Source of the DNA: an uncultured Porphyromonadaceae bacterium
GTDB taxonomy: Bacteria > Bacteroidota > Bacteroidia > Bacteroidales > Muribaculaceae
NCBI GenBank assembly: GCA_900555715.1
Contig: USMC01000013.1
Span: 1 to 59,217 of the forward strand
Direction: 5' to 3'
DNA: 59,217 bases
The notes under the pieces were generated by a model. The model saw only the letters and a program-made list of their open reading frames with translations, was not told the origin of the DNA and searched no databases. Of this stretch, positions 53,846 through 59,217 are shown piece by piece. The position numbers and the translations under genes were made by a program. Positions within the stretch are counted from its first letter, which is position 1. Every line of letters starts with the position of its first letter.

Positions 53846-55150
53846 ATGAACGCAATCAAGTCTATTCCTTTATTACTCGGATGCCTTCTGTTCTCTTGCT
53901 CAAACAATGCAGATGAACCTCAAATTCCGAAAGTTGATTCGGCTGTTGACGCAAAAATGCAATGGGCTATTGACCTTGCTAATAGTGAAGCTGAACGCCT
54001 GTTTCCACCGCAATCGCGTGATGATGTGCGTACTGCAAAGGTATCCGGATTCAAAGCAATCTGTGATAAGATGTCTCGCGGAGAAAACGACACATTAGTA
54101 TACGTCGTTAACTACGAAAACGACAAAGGCTTTGCCCTAATATCTGCGACAGGCAATGAGCAGCCCGTACTTGCTGTTGTGCCTGAAGGGAGTTATGATC
54201 CAGAAGTAGGAACTGATAATCCCGGCTTCAATCTGTTTTTAGATGCTGTAACACACAATGCAAAGAATGACACCACTAAACGCGTTGATTTTGAAATAAA
54301 CCCCGGCTATCCCATTAACTTAAACGGGAAATACGAAAAGACCACGAGAACAGTTGTTACTCATTACGGTCCTGTAACACGTATAAAGTCTTACCATAAA
54401 TGGGGTCAGGAAGATATTTTTGGGGCTTATTGCCCAAATTATATAAGCGGATGCGTGCCTCTTGCAATCACAAGTATTGTCTCACATCTAAATGCCTGTC
54501 GAAAACTCACTACCAGAGTAAATTACAATTTCCCATACGCCGATATCAGTTATGAAGATATCGATTGGTTTGAAATTATGAGACATCAGAGTTCTCCAGC
54601 AATTTATCATGACGGAACCAGAATTGATCACATTTGTTGGGCAGAAAATAAGGATGCTGTTCATCGTTCGTTAGGAAGAATTTGCCGACAGATTGGGCAT
54701 GATGGACAAGCTAAATACGAAATTGGTAGTACAGGAGTTGAAAGATGGAAGGCTCCAGTATTACTGAAAAAATACTTACCAGAATGTACCGTTTCAGAGC
54801 TTGCAAGCTTTGATCCTTATAGAACTATGAGTTGCATCGACTGGGGAGTTCTGTATCTGCGCGGTTCCTTAAAAAGCGACGAAACTATTGGACACGCCTG
54901 GTTCACTGATGGTTATGAGTTTACGCGGACAAAAGTTTGTAAATATGAAGCAGACAAGCCAGAGCCAGGAATGCAACTTCAGTGGGAATTAGTTGACGAA
55001 TACGAACTTGACAAAAGTCTGAATTACATGCGTTGGGGATGCTATGGTGAATATGATGGTTGGTATTCAGGGAAAGAATTGGATCCCACTCAATCAGGCG
55101 ATCCATATATTAACATGCAATATGTTTCGGTTGTTTGTCCAAGAGATTAA
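53846..55150 (+). CDS. C10 family (streptopain-like) cysteine protease lipoprotein
   Basis: A 434-residue predicted lipoprotein (FSC, lipidated Cys18) with an N-terminal Spi-type propeptide (about residues 35-150). The C10 peptidase domain (about 165-425) has the catalytic Cys203 in YISGCVPLAI and His350 in ETIGHAWFTDGY. KWGQEDIFGAYCPNY is the family's substrate-side block. Secreted C10 proteases are virulence factors in Streptococcus and occur in gut Bacteroides. The coding sequence is AT-rich with codons unlike its neighbours, suggesting recent acquisition. A serpin gene follows 26 bp later. Confidence 0.87.
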   Translation: MNAIKSIPLLLGCLLFSCSNNADEPQIPKVDSAVDAKMQWAIDLANSEAERLFPPQSRDDVRTAKVSGFKAICDKMSRGENDTLVYVVNYENDKGFALISATGNEQPVLAVVPEGSYDPEVGTDNPGFNLFLDAVTHNAKNDTTKRVDFEINPGYPINLNGKYEKTTRTVVTHYGPVTRIKSYHKWGQEDIFGAYCPNYISGCVPLAITSIVSHLNACRKLTTRVNYNFPYADISYEDIDWFEIMRHQSSPAIYHDGTRIDHICWAENKDAVHRSLGRICRQIGHDGQAKYEIGSTGVERWKAPVLLKKYLPECTVSELASFDPYRTMSCIDWGVLYLRGSLKSDETIGHAWFTDGYEFTRTKVCKYEADKPEPGMQLQWELVDEYELDKSLNYMRWGCYGEYDGWYSGKELDPTQSGDPYINMQYVSVVCPRD

Positions 55151-55176
55151 ATTTATAAACGCTTAACTACAAGATT

Positions 55177-56418
55177 ATGAAAAAGTTTTTTAAACCAATA
55201 CTAATATTAGTCGCCGCATCGTCGATAGCGGCGTGCTCCGATAGCGAGCCGACGAAAGAAGAACCTGGTCGTTCGAAGTACGAGCCTATTGTGCTCAGTA
55301 GAGCCGAAAAAGATATTGTATCGCAACAGAATGCTTTTTCGCTGGGCTTCTTCGGGCAAATTGCCGCCGAGAAACATGAAAATTTCATGGTGTCGCCGCT
55401 AAGCGTCTCCATGGCGATGTCAATGCTTGCCAACGGTGCCCAGGGCGAGACTCGCGATGAAATTGTCAATACCCTTGGCTTCGAAGGAATGGATATGGAT
55501 GCTGTAAACACCTTCAACAAGCGTCTCGCCGCCGAACTGGCAGCAGCTGATAAATCAGTGAAATTATCTCTTGCCAATTCCATCTGGATCGACAGTTCAT
55601 TCCCTGTGTATGAGAGCTTTGTCTCAGACAATCGCAATGCATACGGCGCAGAAATTTTCAACGTAGAGCTCACCACTGAAAATACCCGCCGGTCTATCAA
55701 CAAGTGGGCTTCCGACAAAACGGACGGACTTATTCCGGAATTTTTGAAAACGACTCTTGAAAATTCTTCTATATTCCTGATGAATGCACTGTACTTCAAA
55801 GGGACATGGACTAAGAAATTCGACAAAGCCCTCACTGCCGAAGGCAACTTTTATAATGTCGACGGCACCATCGGGCATCCGATGATGATGAAAGTTCCGT
55901 ACTATAATTACGTTGGCGGCTATGACGACGACGGCGCTTCGTGGGCAACTATATGGTATGGTAACGGCGCTTACGAGCTGACATTGATTCTCCCCGACCG
56001 TAATGTGACGCTTGCCGATTACCTGAAGGGGATGGACAGGGACATCTTAAGTTTATCGTCCGGTGTCTGGGAACCATACGTGGGAAATATTGTCTTTCCG
56101 AAATTTGAGATCAGTAATGAACTTAAACTTGAAGACATAATGAGCACTCTCGGTATCCGCAAGGCTTTCGAGGATAGCGAAGCGGATTTTTCGCTGATTT
56201 CTGAAAAACCGATGTTCATAAGTGATATCAAACACGACACGAAAATCATTTTCAGCGAAGAAGGCACAGAGGCTGCCGCCGTGACAGGAGTAACAGGCGA
56301 CACCTGCGTAGGTCCTATGCCTTCGACAGATCTGACGTTCGACCGTCCGTTTGCCTTCATGATCCGCGAACGCTCCACACAATCCATACTTTTCATGGGT
56401 TGCGTCAATAAACTGTAA
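55177..56418 (+). CDS. Serpin family lipoprotein
   Basis: A 413-residue serine protease inhibitor-type protein with a lipobox (SSIAACSDSE, Cys20). Family landmarks include NFMVSPLSVSMAMSMLANGAQGETRDEI, FLMNALYFKGTW and the C-terminal FDRPFAFMIRERSTQSILFMG. The hinge EEGTEAAAVTG is small and Ala-rich, as in inhibitory serpins. Counting from the hinge gives Cys377-Val378 as P1-P1', an unusual P1. It could protect the cell from the adjacent C10 protease or from host proteases. Terminated by a hairpin. Confidence 0.92.
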   Translation: MKKFFKPILILVAASSIAACSDSEPTKEEPGRSKYEPIVLSRAEKDIVSQQNAFSLGFFGQIAAEKHENFMVSPLSVSMAMSMLANGAQGETRDEIVNTLGFEGMDMDAVNTFNKRLAAELAAADKSVKLSLANSIWIDSSFPVYESFVSDNRNAYGAEIFNVELTTENTRRSINKWASDKTDGLIPEFLKTTLENSSIFLMNALYFKGTWTKKFDKALTAEGNFYNVDGTIGHPMMMKVPYYNYVGGYDDDGASWATIWYGNGAYELTLILPDRNVTLADYLKGMDRDILSLSSGVWEPYVGNIVFPKFEISNELKLEDIMSTLGIRKAFEDSEADFSLISEKPMFISDIKHDTKIIFSEEGTEAAAVTGVTGDTCVGPMPSTDLTFDRPFAFMIRERSTQSILFMGCVNKL

Positions 56419-56446
56419 TACACGCATACCGGTCGTTCCGGCGCAA

Positions 56447-56478
56447 GGGCATATCAGAAATGGTATGCTCTCTTTTTA
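56447..56478 (+). terminator. Terminator after the serpin gene
   Basis: GGGCATA pairs with TATGCTC (with one G-T wobble) around a short loop, followed by TCTTTTTAT. Confidence 0.65.
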
Positions 56479-56507
56479 TTTGTTGCCCGATGTAAGTTCA
56501 TATCAAA

Positions 56508-56627
56508 TATAACGGCTGTCTGTGCTGATTGTTGTCTGCATATCGCCATTGCCATTACTGGCATTTTGTCACCAATATTCCATAATCATCTTGCATCATG
56601 AAAATATTTTTACATTTTTCATGGCAA
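56508..56627. repeat. Right copy of the 120-bp direct repeat
   Basis: Same orientation and ungapped alignment with 53596-53715. The C10 protease and serpin lie between the two copies. The rest of the gap to the next gene holds no feature that I can name. Confidence 0.9.
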
Positions 56628-56706
56628 TAATTGCCTGATTGAAATTTTTGTTATAATTTAGCGGCACTAATTCCGGTAAATGCCAAACCTTATAAACATC
56701 ATAAAA

Positions 56707-58950
56707 ATGAAGAATTTTACTTCTACTCGCCTGTTGCTTCTCGCGGCAGGTCTCGCCGGCGCAATTCCGACAGTTTCTGCTGCCGACTACTCCAATAGCG
56801 CGAAAGAGGGCGCAGACGCCCCTGTCGCACACGCATACCAGATGGGCAGCAAAGCTTCCAAATGGGGCTTCGTATCTTTCACTGCCGGCAATATCGACGC
56901 TCTGACAATAAACAAGACCACATCGAGCTCCGACGACCAGATAGGAGCCGGAGAATATGTCGACGGCAAGCTCTACACATACACTCTCGAATACGACTTC
57001 ATATACGGCGACGGTCTTGAACCGTCCGAATTCGTTGTATGGAACGCTTCCGACTACTCAAAGGCGAGCTACAAGAGCTCTACGACCAAAGGTCGTGTTG
57101 TAGACATGACCTACGACTACGTCCATAACACCATGTATGCTCTCGTAGAGGAAAAACGTACAAGTAACGGCAGCATCGGTCTGACAACCCTCAACGTCAT
57201 CGACCTCGAAAGCGGCGAGGCTACGCTCGTCGGTCTGCCCGGCGACATCCGTGCACTGAACGGCAACGGCAAAGAAGTCGAAGAACATCTTATAGCCCTT
57301 GCGTCCGATCCTACTGACGGTTCGCTCTATGCAATGGGAGAATACCGACAGCTTTATAAACTCGACCGCACGACAGGTCTCGCAACCGCTGTCGGCAAGC
57401 GCAACAAAATCGCCATCACGAACGATTTTCAGTCGATGGCATTCGATGCTGAAGGTAAACTCTATCAGGTGCACATGCATCCCGACTACGAGTATTTCAT
57501 GATGATCGACAAAACTACAGGCGCACTTACAAACCCCGTCACCGGCGAGGCAGTGACAGTCAATTCCGACTACACAAACAATGCAGCCCGTTTCACCGAC
57601 GACCCGCAGCTCACCGCTCTCTATTTCGAAGGACATAAGTTCGCCGCCGGCTCGCCCGAGGCTGTCTCGGCGCTCAAAGCCGTCACAGCGGAGAACAATC
57701 CTAACTCCGTATGTCTGACATGGACGCTTCCTGAAAAGAACCACGACGGAACAGCGGCAGTCATAAGCGGTGTCGACGTCTATCGCTTCGGCACATCCGA
57801 GCCCATTGCCAGCCTTGGCGCCGATGCAGTATCATACACTGACAACAATGCTCCCAACGGCGATGTGACCTACTACGTGGCAGCACGCAACGCCGAACAC
57901 GCCGGATTCCCCGCATGGACAACAGTCTTTGCCGGCGCCGACCAGCTCAAGGCTGTGGCAGACCTAAAAGCTTCGCTCGACGGCAATGTGGCAACTATCA
58001 GCTGGACAGCTCCTACAGCCACTGTCAACGGCGGATATGCCGATTATGACAATATCACATATATCGTAAAAGCCGTCAAAGGCAATGAACAGACCGTTCT
58101 TGCCGAAGGCGTCAAGACAACAAGCTACGAGACCGTTCTTGAGGCAAACGGCACATACCAGTTCAGCGTCGTCGCTGTAAGCTGCGGCATCGAGGGACTT
58201 GAAACGACATCCAACACCGTAACACTCGTCGGCGTTGAACAGCTGCCCTACTTCTGCGGCTTCGAAGACAACGACGGCGGTACGCTCTGGACGATTGCCA
58301 ACACAAACACCGGCAGCTACGGATGGAGCATCGTCAGCGGATATGCTTATCAGCAACTCTCAGGCAAGTTCGCACAGTTCAAGACCGGCGGGTCGTCGAC
58401 CTTCCCCGCAAACGACTGGCTCGTATCTCCTGCCATACATTTCCCCGCAGGGAAAGCTGAGCTTTCGTTCTATGCCAACGGCGGCAGCTACGACACTCAC
58501 ACTTATGAAGTATACCTCGGACCTAATTCCGTCGCCGAATACACCCAGCTCCTTTATCGCTGCGAAAATGAAAAAGTATACAGCCAGGACGGCGAGAAGA
58601 ACTATGTCCTTGTAACTGTTGAGTTCAACGTCGAAGCAGAAGGCGACTATCACGTGGCATTCAAAGGCATAGGCGCCGCCACATATGCTACTCTGAAAAT
58701 CGACAGCGTATCGCTGAAGAGTACCGCTACAACAGGTGTCGGCAGCGTTAGTGCGGCAGACGCAGCAATTGTATACACCAACGGCGTCGTCAGCTGTGAA
58801 GGTGCTGTCTCGCTCGATGCATACACATTCAGCGGCAGCCTCATCGGACATTCCGACGGCTCTGCTCTCTTCATCGGCACTCCCGGCGCTGTCATTGTAC
58901 GCGCCACCACCGCCGACGGAGTGAAAGCTGTCAAACTCATCGCAGAATAA
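56707..58950 (+). CDS. Secreted adhesin-like protein with Fn3 and choice-of-anchor J domains
   Basis: A 747-residue exported protein with a signal peptide (about residues 1-25, TVSAADY). An N-terminal region of about 300 residues has repeated beta-strands with DRTTGLATAVGK and VIDLESGEATLVG, resembling a propeller. Two fibronectin-type III-like domains follow (about 320-500), then a cleaved-adhesin / choice-of-anchor J domain (about 510-680: YFCGFEDNDGG, NDWLVSPAIHFPAGKAELSF). The last 60 residues hold a DAYTFSGSLIG and VKAVKLIAE tail that may act as a T9SS sorting signal. The ligand is unknown. The start giving MKNFTSTRLLLL is chosen. Confidence 0.83.
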   Translation: MKNFTSTRLLLLAAGLAGAIPTVSAADYSNSAKEGADAPVAHAYQMGSKASKWGFVSFTAGNIDALTINKTTSSSDDQIGAGEYVDGKLYTYTLEYDFIYGDGLEPSEFVVWNASDYSKASYKSSTTKGRVVDMTYDYVHNTMYALVEEKRTSNGSIGLTTLNVIDLESGEATLVGLPGDIRALNGNGKEVEEHLIALASDPTDGSLYAMGEYRQLYKLDRTTGLATAVGKRNKIAITNDFQSMAFDAEGKLYQVHMHPDYEYFMMIDKTTGALTNPVTGEAVTVNSDYTNNAARFTDDPQLTALYFEGHKFAAGSPEAVSALKAVTAENNPNSVCLTWTLPEKNHDGTAAVISGVDVYRFGTSEPIASLGADAVSYTDNNAPNGDVTYYVAARNAEHAGFPAWTTVFAGADQLKAVADLKASLDGNVATISWTAPTATVNGGYADYDNITYIVKAVKGNEQTVLAEGVKTTSYETVLEANGTYQFSVVAVSCGIEGLETTSNTVTLVGVEQLPYFCGFEDNDGGTLWTIANTNTGSYGWSIVSGYAYQQLSGKFAQFKTGGSSTFPANDWLVSPAIHFPAGKAELSFYANGGSYDTHTYEVYLGPNSVAEYTQLLYRCENEKVYSQDGEKNYVLVTVEFNVEAEGDYHVAFKGIGAATYATLKIDSVSLKSTATTGVGSVSAADAAIVYTNGVVSCEGAVSLDAYTFSGSLIGHSDGSALFIGTPGAVIVRATTADGVKAVKLIAE

Positions 58951-58966
58951 TCGTCGTATATTCCAC

Positions 58967-59001
58967 AAAGCCCCCGCGCTACCTGCTATCGCGGGGCTTT
59001 G
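58967..59001 (+). terminator. Terminator after the adhesin-like gene
   Basis: AAAGCCCC(C)GCG pairs with CGCGGGGCTTT over 11 bp with one bulged C and an 11-nt loop. The T run is short. Confidence 0.7.
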
Positions 59002-59029
59002 CTTATCTCGCTGATTATTTTTAACTTTG
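58998..59029 (+). promoter_or_regulatory. Promoter for the last gene in the window
   Basis: TTTG (58998-59001) and TAACTTTG (59022-59029) with 20 nt spacing, 44 bp upstream of the ATG. The TTTG overlaps the preceding terminator. Confidence 0.75.
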
Positions 59030-59073
59030 CAGGCAGAATCATATTATTTCCAGAAATAAACAATTATCACTTA

Positions 59074-59217
59074 ATGAAAAAAATTTTACTCAGTCTGTCA
59101 TTAGCTGCTTTAACAGCCGGCAGCATGTTCGCTGCCGAAGCGCCGGTCCTGTACGGCGTAAAGACCTATTCAGAGACCGAAACAACATCCGGCATCTACA
59201 CAGTACGCGCAGAAAAA
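59074..59217 (+). CDS. Secreted protein, truncated by the right window edge
   Basis: Only 48 codons are visible. They encode a signal peptide (MKKILLSLSLAALTAGSMFA, then AEAPVLYG) and the beginning of a mature chain with VKTYSETETTSGIYTV. It resembles the N-terminus of the preceding adhesin-like protein, so the pair may be related exported proteins. The family cannot be decided from this stretch. Confidence 0.7.
   Translation, partial: MKKILLSLSLAALTAGSMFAAEAPVLYGVKTYSETETTSGIYTVRAEK

Overview
The window is chromosomal DNA of a Bacteroidales bacterium. This rests on a full type IX secretion core (PorT, PorP/SprF, GldK-L-M-N), the Bacteroidetes promoter pattern (TTTG about 20 nt upstream of TAnnTTTG) in front of many genes, a small Hc1-type histone, a 6-bladed beta-propeller lipoprotein locus, a PheA / aminotransferase / DAHP synthase-chorismate mutase / TyrA operon and secreted proteins with short C-terminal sorting-like tails. 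A gut relative of Muribaculaceae fits best, but that family assignment is inference. Most of the window is dense, moderately GC-rich core genome. Two stretches (about 20.0-23.5 kb and 53.7-56.4 kb) are visibly more AT-rich, and each is bracketed by a direct repeat.

Layout. 0-2 kb (minus): yicC, bioB and the start of a further gene. 2-6.5 kb (plus): tsaB and a tsaC-type gene for t6A tRNA modification, then a polyprenyl-phosphate sugar transferase and a ClC chloride channel in one overlapping run. 6.6-13.5 kb (plus): porT, porP, gldK, gldL, gldM, gldN. 13.56 kb: tRNA-Met(CAT), a terminator, then pyrK-pyrD. 15.5-16.9 kb: queF-queC and a 58-residue histone-like gene. 17-20 kb (minus): a secreted phosphodiester glycosidase and ychF. 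20-23.5 kb (minus): a decayed lipoprotein locus with two frameshifted beta-propeller genes, a Cys-rich peptide gene with a stop at codon 2, and one intact DUF1573 lipoprotein, between 29-bp repeats. 23.6-24.5 kb: DUF488 and cupin genes.

24.6-28.7 kb (plus): a Phe/Tyr operon (pheA, aminotransferase, aroF-aroQ, tyrA) preceded by a promoter, a 16-codon leader peptide with four Phe and four Tyr codons, and a terminator: a classical attenuator. 28.8-37 kb (plus): a SurA-like foldase, an OstA/LptA-like protein, a phospholipid acyltransferase, a metallophosphoesterase, tex and a folK-like gene. 37-42.3 kb (minus): PASTA protein, rluD-type synthase, aroE, a YeiH-type transporter and comEC in one run. 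42.5-46.4 kb: a histidine phosphatase, then (minus) LTA-synthase-like and PAP2 enzymes. 46.6-49.8 kb: a lipoprotein plus a DUF5723 outer-membrane protein. 49.9-53.6 kb (minus): a secreted GH13 amylase and a thioredoxin-fold protein. 53.8-56.4 kb: a C10 cysteine protease and a serpin between 120-bp repeats. 56.7 kb to the end: secreted adhesin-like proteins.

Together the window makes envelope and secretion machinery, its likely substrates, and several biosynthetic operons. The items most worth follow-up are the Phe/Tyr attenuator and the two repeat-bracketed lipoprotein/protease islands.
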